From the NCBI GenBank assembly GCA_001298545.1, contig LJCX01000010.1, positions 173,885-237,884 on the forward strand: a stretch of 64,000 bases of DNA, in the 5' to 3' direction. This DNA is from Actinobacteria bacterium OV320. GTDB lineage: Bacteria > Actinomycetota > Actinomycetes > Streptomycetales > Streptomycetaceae. Numbering within the stretch: position 1 is the stretch's first letter; each line of letters opens with the position of its first letter. This document shows, in pieces, positions 44,829 through 53,343 of the stretch. The notes beneath the pieces are model-generated. The model searched no databases. It worked only from the letters and a program-made list of their open reading frames with translations, and had not been told where the DNA came from. The position numbers were made by a program, and so were the translations under genes.

Positions 44829-45878
44829 ATGCAGCAGCCTCACCCGGCGGACCTGCGCGCGGTGGCGACCTACCGCGATGACGGTGATGTCACGCTTGAA
44901 GGCATCTCACTCACCTGGCGGATCGGCGCGAACGCCCCCGACCAGGGCACCACGGAGCCGTCCGACTGGAACAACGGGCGTCCGGACTACCCGCACCACT
45001 ACGAGGTGTGGCTGGACGGGCGTCCCGCGCAGACGGTGGACCTGTACTGGGCGGCCTGGTATCCGCACTGGCAGTCGGCCAACCGGCACTGGGTGTGCCT
45101 CGGAGAGGCCCCCGCCCGCGAGTACCGGGTGAAGATCCGGGCCCGGCACGCCGACGGCGCCTGGGGGCCGTTCACGGATGAGGTCACCGTCGACACGCTC
45201 ACGTCCACGCCCTACAACGCGCACATCCCCGCGCGCGCCGAGGAGCGTGGAGAGGGCGGCCGGGAGCGGCACGGGAGTCTGGAGTTCCCGGTCAGCCGGG
45301 CGATCCGGGCGATCCGTGACGAGGACGATGCGCCGATCTGCCAGAAGGCGCGCGAGTTGAACACCTCGACCACCTGGCAGGAAGTGGTGCCTCCCGGCAC
45401 GGCCGGCAACCCGCCGTGGAACGAGGCCCGCGGGTACCTGGAGTACCGCAAGTTCTTCCAGGGTGCCAACGTGGCATCGGCAGCGAATCCCGCCTTCCAG
45501 GGCCTGGACCTGGCCGGCGGGGACGGCCTGGGTGACTGGCCGACCAGCACGCTGGAGGCCGTCGACGGCCGGCACACCTTCACCTACAACTACCGGCAGA
45601 ACCACATGGGTCCGAAGTGGACACACCAGTGGTTCATCACCACACAGGACTGGGACCCGGCCCAGGGAATTTCCTGGGACGTGCTGGAGCCGACGCCCTT
45701 CATGGTCGAGTACCACGGCAGCGGCACACACGCCGACGACCAGCTGCACTACACGACCGAGGCACTGGCATCCCGGCAGGGACGACACGCCATCGTCAAC
45801 ATCTGGGGCGGCGGCGACGCCGGACACGACTACAAGGGCGAGTTCTTCGTCAGCGTGTCCGACGTCGAATTCCACTAG
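44829..45878 (+). CDS. AA10 LPMO-like (chitin-binding type-4-like) protein with an N-terminal Fn3-like domain
   Basis: 349 residues from ATG 44829 with GGAGGAG upstream. Residues 1-130 look like a fibronectin type III-like domain (LEGISLTWRIG, HHYEVWLDGRP, EYRVKIRARHADGAWGPFTD). From residue 148 the AA10/LPMO_10 pattern begins with HGSLEFPVSR, then NPPWNEARGYLEYRKFFQGA, HTFTYNYRQNHMGPKWTHQW (His259, candidate second copper ligand) and FITTQDWDPAQGISWDVLEP. In true LPMOs the first His must be the mature N-terminus; here it is internal and there is no signal peptide. Either proteolysis exposes it or the domain is a non-oxidative or intracellular derivative. It is divergent from a peroxide-forming oxidase. 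Confidence 0.72.
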   Translation: MQQPHPADLRAVATYRDDGDVTLEGISLTWRIGANAPDQGTTEPSDWNNGRPDYPHHYEVWLDGRPAQTVDLYWAAWYPHWQSANRHWVCLGEAPAREYRVKIRARHADGAWGPFTDEVTVDTLTSTPYNAHIPARAEERGEGGRERHGSLEFPVSRAIRAIRDEDDAPICQKARELNTSTTWQEVVPPGTAGNPPWNEARGYLEYRKFFQGANVASAANPAFQGLDLAGGDGLGDWPTSTLEAVDGRHTFTYNYRQNHMGPKWTHQWFITTQDWDPAQGISWDVLEPTPFMVEYHGSGTHADDQLHYTTEALASRQGRHAIVNIWGGGDAGHDYKGEFFVSVSDVEFH

Positions 45879-46086
45879 GCCCGCACTGCGAGCCCACCAG
45901 TCCCACGGACCAGCAGGTCGTACTGCCCGGTGGCTGTCCAACATCGTTGCCGACGATCCGGGTTCGGCGTCAGAGGACAACAGTCGCTGCCCTGTCGCAG
46001 CGAAGGTTTGAGTGATCGTTTAGGGCTGGCCTGCGGCGGAGTGCGGCTCCGTCATCGGGACAACCGGAGCCCGGCACCTGGACGAG

Positions 46087-46653
46087 CTAGAGGTCCGCCC
46101 CACCGTCGTCCACCACATGCTCCGCAGCGGCCATGACGGTGGGGTCGAACCGGTAGCGCAGACAATGCAGGCCACTGGACTGGACCGTCCCGTCCGCCTG
46201 GGCGCCAAGGCGGCGCAGTACCGCGATCGAGGCCGTGTTGTCGGGCAGGACGAACGCGAAAACGACAGGGAGCGAGAGGCGGCCAAACGCCAGGTCCAGG
46301 CACGCACGGCCCGCCTCGCCGGCGACCCCGCGGCCCTGAGCCCGTGGGTGCAGGGCGAAACCGAGGTCGACTCCGTACCCGGCCCGATTGCGCAGTCCCA
46401 CCCGGCCGAGGAACGCGTGCGTGGCAGCATCCCTGACCGCGAAGTCGCCGTACCCGTGTCTGGCCCAGTGGGCGACGTGGGCGTCGCACATGGCCTCGGC
46501 CGCGGATCGGCTGTCCGCCCGGCCGGTCGCCAGCCATCGCATGACGCTGTCCTGACTGACCACGGCCTCGAAGAGATCGTCGATGTCCCCGCGACGGATC
46601 GGCTCCATCACAAGCCTCTGGGTACGCAGAACGGGTCCACCTAACCCGGCCAC
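46087..46653 (-). CDS. GNAT-family N-acetyltransferase (RimJ/RimL type)
   Basis: 188 residues from GTG 46653 with GGGGAG at good distance. It begins AGLGGPVLRTQRLVMEPIRR, the first strand of RimJ/RimL-type GNATs, and contains LGRVGLRNRAGYGVDLGFAL, the acetyl-CoA loop HPRAQGRGVAGEAGRACLDL, and ALVLPDN-like PDNTASIAVLRRLG. The substrate is unknown. The frame is open further upstream, but motif placement and codon bias support this start. Confidence 0.85.
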   Translation of the reverse strand: MAGLGGPVLRTQRLVMEPIRRGDIDDLFEAVVSQDSVMRWLATGRADSRSAAEAMCDAHVAHWARHGYGDFAVRDAATHAFLGRVGLRNRAGYGVDLGFALHPRAQGRGVAGEAGRACLDLAFGRLSLPVVFAFVLPDNTASIAVLRRLGAQADGTVQSSGLHCLRYRFDPTVMAAAEHVVDDGGADL

Positions 46654-47108
46654 GTAGCAACTCCCCTCACTCGTGGGGCAGAACGACGATGTGCCGGCGG
46701 CGTGGGCTGAGTACGCGGCGGCTGAAGGAGATTCCAAGGGACAAACCCTTCTGATTGGGGTGTCGTGGTGGGTTCGGTGCGTGAAGTGTTCGACGAGGGG
46801 CAGGCGGCGGGTCGGCTGCGGGTGCCGGTTGCGGCGTGGTGGTGGGCGGCGGGGTCGGGGCTGGTCCCGGCCGCGGACGCCGGGCCGGTGGTCGCGTGCG
46901 GTGGTGGAGGCCGCCGACCCGGAGGCGGGTCCGCGCCGCGCTGCGGGCCGAGGGGACGGCGCCGAACGCACTGCCGAGTTCCGGCCGCCCGGGATGCTGT
47001 GGCAGGACGGGGCCGATGGGCCTTTACTGGAAGGTGAGGATCAGCAGAATAGGCGACCGAATCGTTTCGCCCGACGCCGGATGCTTCGCCAAGGCAGGAG
47101 GTCGTGCC
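46654..47108 (+). pseudogene. Probable decayed open frame upstream of the FHA gene
   Basis: A plus-strand frame near 46765 reads VGSVREVFDEGQAAGRLRVP, then VAAWWWAAGSGLVPAADAGP. After a frame change, AVVEAADPEAVRAALR-like sequence follows. The two pieces look like one broken small gene, but I do not recognise it. No terminator or repeat is seen. Confidence 0.25.
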
Positions 47109-48062
47109 ATGGACCCCCCTCTGCGAGAGCGCGACCTACCGCAACTCGTGGTCGACCGCCCGGACCGGCTGCGCGGCCGGGTCTTCCTCCTCGACGACCA
47201 GCCGATGCTGGTCGGGCGGGACTCCGACTGCCAGATCCAGGTGGGCGATCCTGGCGTCAGCCGACGGCACGCGGTGGTGTGGCGGGCCTCGGGCCGGACC
47301 ACCGTCGAGGATCTGGCCTCCACCAACGGCACCATGCTGAACGGTCACCCGGTGCTCGGGCAGCAGGTGCTGCACTCGGGCGACGTGCTGGATTTTGGGC
47401 CCTTGGAGGTGCATTACGAAGAGCTGCGCCCCGCCGACCGGACCGTTCAGGCCCCGAAGCCCGGAGCGGGCGGCACCCCGGGCGGTACCTCGGACACCAT
47501 GCCGGGCTGGGGCCCCGCCTCTGAGCCCGGGCCCAGGCCTCACGGCGCTCCCGCCGCAGGGCCGCCACCTTCCGGCCCGCCGGGCCGCCCGGCACCGCGC
47601 GAGGCCGGCCGTACGCCGCCCGGCGGCGAGCGGCGGTTCGACATCGGGGAGCAGCAGGCCGACCGGCTGAGCAACGTCGCCGGGGACCAGTACAACTACG
47701 TTCAGCAGGCGCAGCGCGAGAGCTTTTTCAAGGAGATCGCCGCGACCCGCACCAGGGCGCGACACCTGATCATGCTCGGCTTCCTGCTCTTTCTGGTCGG
47801 GGGCGGGATCTACGGCTGGGTGATCATTCGGTTCATTGCCAGGACCAACGACGATATTTCGTCGGGGAGTTCGAACTTCGACTCCTCCCCGGAGCTACTC
47901 GGACCGAAGGTGGCCGGGGTGCCGGTAGGGGCGGTCGGGTTCGCGATGGCGGCTATCGGGACGGTTCTGATGGTCATCGGGATCGTTCTGCACATCGTGA
48001 CGACGTCCCGGCGCCGCCGCTTCGAGGATGCCGAGCGGCAGGCGTCCTGGCGGCAGCGGTGA
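47109..48062 (+). CDS. FHA-domain membrane protein
   Basis: 317 residues from ATG 47109 with GGAGG upstream. Residues 30-100 are an FHA domain: VGRDSDCQIQ (Arg37), VSRRHAVVW (Ser51, Arg52, His54) and STNGTMLNG (Asn73), all phosphothreonine-binding positions. Residues 112-175 are a Pro/Gly-rich linker. Then comes RLSNVAGDQYNYVQQAQRES, a short beta-prone NVAGDQY motif, and two transmembrane helices (HLIMLGFLLFLVGGGIYGWV and VGFAMAAIGTVLMVIGIVLH), with a basic tail. It may read Ser/Thr-kinase signals at the membrane. The next gene, 14 bases downstream, shares the NVAG(D/N)Q motif. Confidence 0.85.
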   Translation: MDPPLRERDLPQLVVDRPDRLRGRVFLLDDQPMLVGRDSDCQIQVGDPGVSRRHAVVWRASGRTTVEDLASTNGTMLNGHPVLGQQVLHSGDVLDFGPLEVHYEELRPADRTVQAPKPGAGGTPGGTSDTMPGWGPASEPGPRPHGAPAAGPPPSGPPGRPAPREAGRTPPGGERRFDIGEQQADRLSNVAGDQYNYVQQAQRESFFKEIAATRTRARHLIMLGFLLFLVGGGIYGWVIIRFIARTNDDISSGSSNFDSSPELLGPKVAGVPVGAVGFAMAAIGTVLMVIGIVLHIVTTSRRRRFEDAERQASWRQR

Positions 48063-48076
48063 GGAGATGGGGAGCC

Positions 48077-48469
48077 ATGGCCTTCAACATCGGCAACCAG
48101 CAGGGCGGCGTCGTCAACAACGTCGCCGGGAACCAGACCGTTCGCGGTGGCCAGTCGGCCGCCTTCACGGCGGGCGGGCAGGAGGTGCGCGGCCTGGTCC
48201 GGGAACTGAGGGCGTCGATCGAGCGGACGGCGCTGCCGCCAGCAATCGAACCCGAGGTGCGGGCCGAGCTGGACTCGTTGGACGAGGAGGTCGCCCGGCC
48301 GGAGCCGGACCGGGAGGCAGTGGCGGGCCGGCTCGGCCGGATCACCCGGCTGCTGTCCTCGGCGGGTGCGCTGGCCGCGGCCGGCACCGGGCTGATCGGG
48401 CCGCTCGGAGCGCTCGCGGGCTGGCTCGGCGCACTCGGCCAGCCGATCTTGCGGGCGATCGCAGGCTGA
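48077..48469 (+). CDS. Small protein with GNQ...NVAGNQ motif, partner of the FHA protein
   Basis: 130 residues from ATG 48077, 14 bases after the FHA gene's stop with GAGGAG between, so co-translated. The N-terminus FNIGNQQGGVVNNVAGNQTV then RGGQ is a short repeat-like beta motif that also occurs, as NVAGDQYNY, in the FHA protein. A charged helical middle follows (VRGLVRELRASIERTALPPA; SLDEEVARPEPDREAVAGRL), and a hydrophobic Gly/Ala/Leu C-terminus (AGTGLIGPLGALAGWLGALG) that may associate with membranes. Function unknown; interaction with the FHA protein is a reasonable inference. Confidence 0.7.
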   Translation: MAFNIGNQQGGVVNNVAGNQTVRGGQSAAFTAGGQEVRGLVRELRASIERTALPPAIEPEVRAELDSLDEEVARPEPDREAVAGRLGRITRLLSSAGALAAAGTGLIGPLGALAGWLGALGQPILRAIAG

Positions 48470-48941
48470 TGGGAGGAGGCTGACGGAGAGGGCCTTGACC
48501 CAAGGCCGGGTAGTCGGCGTTTTCGTAGGTCACGCAAGTGGGGCTGGAGACCATGGTGTTGCGGCGTAGAGGCCGGGGCCGAGTGTGTGGATGAGGCCGC
48601 TGGTGGCCCACCGATTCAGTTGTCTGGACATGGTCTCCAGGGTATGGTCCGGGCCCGGCCCGTTCCGCCGCAGTGCTGGCACTGCCCTGCGATGCCCCGC
48701 TCGCCGTCCGGGCCGCACTCGTTCGAGGCCGTGAGTTCGGCCAGGGCGGTCCGCGTATTCGGGTGGCCGAGGCGGCATGCGCCGCCTTCCCGCCCGGCAT
48801 GTCGGGCGATTGGCCTGTGCGGGGCGGGCTGAACTGACGTCACATCACCCTCAGGTGACCGCAATGATGCTGTGCAGCCGCCTTGTTTACAGCAACCCGC
48901 ACACGAGTCGGAGGACGCCAGTCGGCCTCAGCGCCGGCCGG
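48470..48941. other. Intergenic region with a weak, probably broken minus-strand ORF
   Basis: A minus-strand frame (48864 leftwards) reads NTRTALAELTASNECGPDGE, then GQCQHCGGTGRAR, a CxxC zinc-finger-like motif. A protein-like continuation (TLETMSRQLNRWATSGLIHT, LGPGLYAATPW) lies in another frame. This could be one frameshifted small gene. I see no other feature. Confidence 0.25.
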
Positions 48942-49961
48942 TCACGTTCTGAGTGTGGCCGCGATTCCTTCGGCCAGGGCGATCGACGGGACGAACCCGA
49001 GGTCTGTCCGCGCCCGTTCGGCTGAGCACGTCCATGCCGCGCAGCGCAGCTCCCGGCTCTTGTCCCGGTTGAGGGGTGGGACGAAGCCACCCAGCCGCCC
49101 CAGTGCCTCGGCGCACTCGGCGACCCCTCGGGTCATGGCGTGCGGCACGGGCAGTACCAGCGGAGGACGTCGGCCCAGCGCCTCGGCCACTGCCCGGCAG
49201 ATCCCCTGCCACGTGTGTTCCGTGCCGTCCGAAACCGTGTAGACACCCGAGTCCGCAACGCCGGGACACATCCTCGTGCCCCGTGTCGCGGCGGCGAGCA
49301 GGGCGGTGCACAGGTCGTCGACGTGGATGACGGAGTAGTGCCTCGGCCCGAAACCACTCTTGATGACGAGCCCGCTGCGGATCATCGGCACCAGCGAAGG
49401 CAGGAACGCCGGATCGCCGGGTCCGTACACGATGGGCGGCCGGATCGCGATCACCGGCAGCACGTCGGCCCGTTCCCGCACGGCGAGCTCCCCGGCCAGC
49501 TTGCTGCGCCCGTAGTGGGAGACCGGGGCGGGCGGCTCGTCCTCGGTTCTGGGCCGGCCCGGCCGGGCGGGCTCGGCGGCGGCCAGCGAGGAGCACACCA
49601 CCAGCCGCGGCGGGGACGCCAGCGTGGCCAGGATCTCGGCGAGCCGCCCGGAGCCCTCGGCGTTGCAGCGCCAGTAGCCCTCGGCCGAACGTGCTTTGAC
49701 CACCGCGGCGAGATGGAACACGCAGTCCGCGTCGGCGGCCGCCTCACGTACCGCCCCGGCATCCGACGCGCTGGTCAGATCGCCCACGATCAGCCGCGCG
49801 CCCGAGGGGAGGCCGGCCCGGTCGGCGGTTTCCCGCACCAGAGCCGTGATGCGGGCCTTCCGTGCGGCGAGTTGGGCACACAGGCGCCGGCCGACGAAAC
49901 CGGTGGCACCGGTGACCAGGAAACGCCGCCCGGACAGGTCGTCGAGGCCGTCCGGGCTCAC
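48942..49961 (-). CDS. NAD-dependent epimerase/dehydratase-type (extended SDR) reductase, CerR-like by context
   Basis: 339 residues from GTG 49961; a GTG at 50087 would add 42 residues with no homology. Rossmann motif FLVTGATGFVGRRLCAQLAA, the DxD-type LIVGDLTSASD, FHLAAVVKARSAEGYWRCNA, the catalytic Ser region LVVCSSLAAAEP and the Tyr/Lys pair SHYGRSKLAGELAV are all present, so it is catalytically complete. It is divergent from the acyl-AMP ligase operon. In known bacterial ceramide loci an extended SDR of this family (CerR) reduces the 3-keto group of the sphingoid intermediate, and I infer the same role for this gene. It could instead act on a sugar or polyketide. Confidence 0.85.
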   Translation of the reverse strand: MSPDGLDDLSGRRFLVTGATGFVGRRLCAQLAARKARITALVRETADRAGLPSGARLIVGDLTSASDAGAVREAAADADCVFHLAAVVKARSAEGYWRCNAEGSGRLAEILATLASPPRLVVCSSLAAAEPARPGRPRTEDEPPAPVSHYGRSKLAGELAVRERADVLPVIAIRPPIVYGPGDPAFLPSLVPMIRSGLVIKSGFGPRHYSVIHVDDLCTALLAAATRGTRMCPGVADSGVYTVSDGTEHTWQGICRAVAEALGRRPPLVLPVPHAMTRGVAECAEALGRLGGFVPPLNRDKSRELRCAAWTCSAERARTDLGFVPSIALAEGIAATLRT

Positions 49962-50088
49962 CGTACGGGTCCGCGGGCACAAGCCCGGGCGGAGGGCTGC
50001 CTCGCTGCGTGGGAGGTCGAGGTGCGCACCATGCCTGCCTTCGTGGGGGGACGTCGCGGGAGCAGGACCGTACCACCACAAGTACACA

Positions 50089-50110
50089 GAGAGTTCTGAC
50101 CGTTACTCTC
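50089..50110. promoter_or_regulatory. Inverted repeat in the divergent promoter of the lipid cluster
   Basis: GAGAGT (50089-50094) and ACTCTC (50105-50110) with a ten-base spacer, between the divergent reductase and ligase genes. It is a possible site for a regulator of the whole cluster. No cluster-specific regulator gene is seen nearby. Confidence 0.35.
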
Positions 50111-50172
50111 AGTGCCTTTTTCCGTTGGAGGGGGAGCAGGCCCATGAAGGCGAGTCGGAGGAGGAACAGCCG

Positions 50173-51975
50173 GTGGCGTACGACGGCGAGCTGGCGCGAT
50201 CGTGCGCGTCGTTGACCGAAGTTCTTCGCAGACACGCTTCCTCAGGGGTGCCGGGCACGGTGGGGGCGGCCGGGGACACGGAGTTGACGTATCCCGAGTT
50301 CTGGGCGCGCGTGGTGGAACGCGCGGCGTGGTTCACCGGGTGCGGGGTGAAGCGGGGCGACGCCGTCGCACTGGAGATGGACAGCACCACGGTCGCCATG
50401 GTGGCGTCCCTGGCCATTCCGCTCTGCGGAGCTGTCCTGGTGCCGACCGGCGTACCGCGGGGCTTCGGCGCCAATACCCAGGAACGGCTGCGTGCCCTGG
50501 CCGCGTTGCGGGCCGGCGGAGCCCGCTGGTACGTGTCGCAGGGCGCACCGATGGTCGGGCCGCAGGAGACTGCCGCCGCCGCGCTGAGGGTGGTGCATCT
50601 GTCACTGGCAGAGGTACCGGAGCGGACCGTCCCAGGTGAACTGCCCGCGCCCGTCCCCGATCCGGACGACGTCGCGGTGGTCCAGTTCAGTTCGGGCAGT
50701 CTCGCCGCACCCAGAGGGATCGTTCTCACCCACCACAACCTGGCCGTGAATCTGCGCGCCATCACCGACCGCATCGGCCTGGTGGCAGCCGGGCGAGGGA
50801 TGTCGTGGTTGCCGTTCTCCCACGACATGGGCCTGATCGGCAGTTTCTGGGCCTGCCTGTACGCGGGATTCGCCTTCCGGGCACTGCCGCCGGGTTCGTT
50901 CGTACGTGACCCGCTGCGTTGGATCGAGCAGCTGGGTGAGTTCCGTGCCACGCATACCACCGCACCTCCCTTCGCCTATGAGATGGCCGCCCGCGCTGCA
51001 GAGCGTGCGCCCGCCCGGCTGGCCGATGTCGACCTGTCCGCGCTGCACGTCGCCGTCATCGGCGCCGAGCGGGTCGCTCCCCGGCTGTGTGAACGGTTCG
51101 AGGAGACGTTCGCCGCGGCGGGGATGCGCCGCCATGTGCTGTTGCCCGCCTACGGGCTGGCGGAGAACTGTGTCGCGGTCGCCTGCCGGGCACCGCTGGT
51201 CAGCTCGGTCGTGCGCCGCTTCGACACGGCCGAGCTGGAGCGAGGACGGCTTGTCGCGCTGCCTGGGCCACGAGCCTCGAACACACCGTCCGACGGCGAC
51301 GGCGACGGCGACGGCGACGGGGTGCGCGAACTCATCGGTCACGGTGCTCCGTTGCCCGGTACGGAGGTCCGCATCGTCGCCGCGGACGGCCAAGAACTGC
51401 CCGAAGGGTGCGTCGGCGAGATCCGGATCGCTGGCGGGGCCGCGGCCCGCTGGACGATCGGCCCCGACGGCCTCCGGCGTCCCGCGGCCGGCGACGACGG
51501 CCTCGTCGCGACCGGGGACATGGGCGCACTGGCCGACGGAGAGCTCTTTGTGATCGGGCGTTCCAAGGAAGCCGTGAAATACGCAGGACGCCTGCTGGCC
51601 CCCACGGACATCGAGCAGACGGTTCTCGATGCCTCGCCGACGGCCCTGGGAGCGGTCGCCGCGGTCGCGGTGACGCGGGATGCCGCGGCGACCGAAGACC
51701 TTGTGCTGTTCCTCGAACTCGCGGACGCGCGAAGGGCAGTCACCGGCGCGGTGGACGAGGCGGCGCTCGTGCACAGTGCCAGGCTCGCCGTCCTGCGGGA
51801 GTTCCGGATGCCGGTGAGCGAGGTCTACATCGCCAGGCGGGGCGCGCTGCCGCGGACGGCCAGCGGCAAGGTACGACGGCTCAGCCTGGGTGCAGCCGCC
51901 GCGGCTGGGGAGTTCCCTCCCGGGGTGCGGCCGGCACACCCGGCCGTGCCGGCCGCACCCCTGCAGCCGAAGTAG
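50173..51975 (+). CDS. Fatty acyl-AMP ligase / acyl-ACP synthetase
   Basis: 600 residues from GTG 50173, preceded by GGAGGAGGAA. Adenylation motifs: VVQFSSGSLAAPRGIVLTHH (A3), a LPAYGLAENCVAVAC segment (A5), GLVATGDMGAL (A7), KYAGRLLAPTDIE (A8) and PRTASGKVRRLS (A10 Lys). The length and the PFSHDMGLIGSFWACLYAG segment match FAAL enzymes, which activate fatty acids as acyl-AMP and load them on an ACP. A GACGGC repeat (51292-51321) encodes a DGDGDG loop. An ACP gene follows directly, so this probably charges it. Confidence 0.9.
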   Translation: MAYDGELARSCASLTEVLRRHASSGVPGTVGAAGDTELTYPEFWARVVERAAWFTGCGVKRGDAVALEMDSTTVAMVASLAIPLCGAVLVPTGVPRGFGANTQERLRALAALRAGGARWYVSQGAPMVGPQETAAAALRVVHLSLAEVPERTVPGELPAPVPDPDDVAVVQFSSGSLAAPRGIVLTHHNLAVNLRAITDRIGLVAAGRGMSWLPFSHDMGLIGSFWACLYAGFAFRALPPGSFVRDPLRWIEQLGEFRATHTTAPPFAYEMAARAAERAPARLADVDLSALHVAVIGAERVAPRLCERFEETFAAAGMRRHVLLPAYGLAENCVAVACRAPLVSSVVRRFDTAELERGRLVALPGPRASNTPSDGDGDGDGDGVRELIGHGAPLPGTEVRIVAADGQELPEGCVGEIRIAGGAAARWTIGPDGLRRPAAGDDGLVATGDMGALADGELFVIGRSKEAVKYAGRLLAPTDIEQTVLDASPTALGAVAAVAVTRDAAATEDLVLFLELADARRAVTGAVDEAALVHSARLAVLREFRMPVSEVYIARRGALPRTASGKVRRLSLGAAAAAGEFPPGVRPAHPAVPAAPLQPK

Positions 51976-52022
51976 ACGCAGCGGACGAAGCAAGTCAAGC
52001 CGGCCAAGCAGAAGTAGCGCAG

Positions 52023-52352
52023 ATGACTCAGAAGCAGAGGACACCCGTGGAAACAACGCCGGCAGTGAGCCGAGAAAGCCGTCAGGTCCCGGACCGGGAG
52101 GACCTCAAGCAGCGCCTGGCCGCTCGGCTGCGGCTCGACACGGCATCGCTGCGCGAGACGGCCACACTGGAACAACTCGGCCTCGATTCACTGCTCCTGG
52201 CGGAGACGGTGGCCGACGTCGAGACCCGCTGCCAGGTGGAGTTCGACATGACGGTGCTGGCCGGCAGCCTCGTCCCCACCCTTCCGCTCAGTGCGTTCCT
52301 CGACCTGCTGGGCGAGGGCACGAGCCGAGGCTCCTTCCATGCCGGCGCCTGA
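52023..52352 (+). CDS. Acyl carrier protein
   Basis: 109 residues from ATG 52023; GTG 52047 is possible. The ACP core is DLKQRLAARLRLDTASLRET, then TLEQLGLDSLLLAETVADVE, with the phosphopantetheine Ser56 in GLDSLLL. The C-terminal helix is LVPTLPLSAFLDLLGEG. The N-terminus has a 25-residue extension. It lies between the acyl-AMP ligase and the first dehydrogenase-like gene, whose start overlaps its end by 14 bp. It would carry the acyl chain offered to the alpha-oxoamine synthase. Confidence 0.9.
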   Translation: MTQKQRTPVETTPAVSRESRQVPDREDLKQRLAARLRLDTASLRETATLEQLGLDSLLLAETVADVETRCQVEFDMTVLAGSLVPTLPLSAFLDLLGEGTSRGSFHAGA

Positions 52353-53343
52353 CCAGGGCGACGGCACGGCAATGGGCGCGGCCGTCCTCGAGATGGTCGC
52401 CCAAGGGCTGAGCGGACCGGTGCTCGACCGCCTGGCACCGGGCTCCTTGCCAGGGCCCTACCGGGTCAGTACCGCGCTGGGCGACACGACCACCCACGGC
52501 CTGCTGGGCACCCGGTGCGACCTCGAACTGCACGGGCGCCCGGACCGCCTTACGGCCTGGGGACACGCCGACCACGTTCTCGGCCTGCCCGACGCCGGGG
52601 CGGTACTCGTCGAAGGCATCCGCCGCTACGACGGTCGTCGCGTCCTGCTTCTGCTGCCGCTCGACACGCCGTACACGCAGGTACGCGAACAGCGGCTCGG
52701 CGCCCTGGCCGGTGCCCGGTACGGCCACCTGGAGGTGACCGCGCTCGCGGTGCCCGGCCACGCGCTGCTGGGCACCGTGCAGCGACACGCTTCACTGCTG
52801 CACGACGCCGTGGCGGCCACACGGCTGGGCCTCGCCCGGCTGCTGAGCGACCTGGCCCAGCAGTCCGTCTGCGGGGCCCTCGCCCATGCGCAGCGCAGGC
52901 CGTTCCAGGACGGTGTCCTGGCAGGCCGCCAGGCGTTCGGGCACGCGGTGGCCGAAGCGGCGGCGGCGGTACGGATGTGCCACGCCGTGACGCGTCGCGC
53001 AGCCACCGCGAGCGGGCCCGCGCGGTGGGACCGTGCCGTGCGCGCCGGGGTGTTCGTCGCGAGGGCGGTACCCCAGTCGGTGGGCACGGCTTGCCGGCTC
53101 TTCGGCGGCCAGGGGTTCATGGACGGGCATCCGATGGCCGCGGCCTACCGCGAGGCGGTCTTCGCCCCGGTACTGCTCGGCGGACAGCAGCGGCTCGTGG
53201 ACAGCATGCGCCAACGGCTGGCGGGCGAGACGTCCCCGCCGACGCTGGCCGACGGCCAGGCGCCGGCGCAGACGGTCAGGCAGGCGCAGGCGCAGGGCGT
53301 CGGGCGGCCCGGGCAGCACCCGGTGCCGGGGAGCATGCGGTGA
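52339..53343 (+). CDS. Acyl-CoA dehydrogenase-like protein lacking the N-terminal helical domain
   Basis: 334 residues from ATG 52339. The beta-domain region (GLLGTRCDLELHGRPDRLTA, AVLVEGIRRYDGRRVLLLLP) and C-terminal helical region (FQDGVLAGRQAFGHAVAEAA; SVGTACRLFGGQGFMDGHPM, AAAYREA) of acyl-CoA dehydrogenases are present. The N-terminal helical domain of about 110 residues is reduced to a stub. The position of the catalytic Glu (YEGT in medium-chain enzymes) reads VLLGGQQ. It is probably a non-catalytic or half-site partner of the next gene, as in heteromeric acyl-CoA dehydrogenases. Its stop overlaps the next start (GTGA). Confidence 0.75.
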   Translation: MPAPDQGDGTAMGAAVLEMVAQGLSGPVLDRLAPGSLPGPYRVSTALGDTTTHGLLGTRCDLELHGRPDRLTAWGHADHVLGLPDAGAVLVEGIRRYDGRRVLLLLPLDTPYTQVREQRLGALAGARYGHLEVTALAVPGHALLGTVQRHASLLHDAVAATRLGLARLLSDLAQQSVCGALAHAQRRPFQDGVLAGRQAFGHAVAEAAAAVRMCHAVTRRAATASGPARWDRAVRAGVFVARAVPQSVGTACRLFGGQGFMDGHPMAAAYREAVFAPVLLGGQQRLVDSMRQRLAGETSPPTLADGQAPAQTVRQAQAQGVGRPGQHPVPGSMR

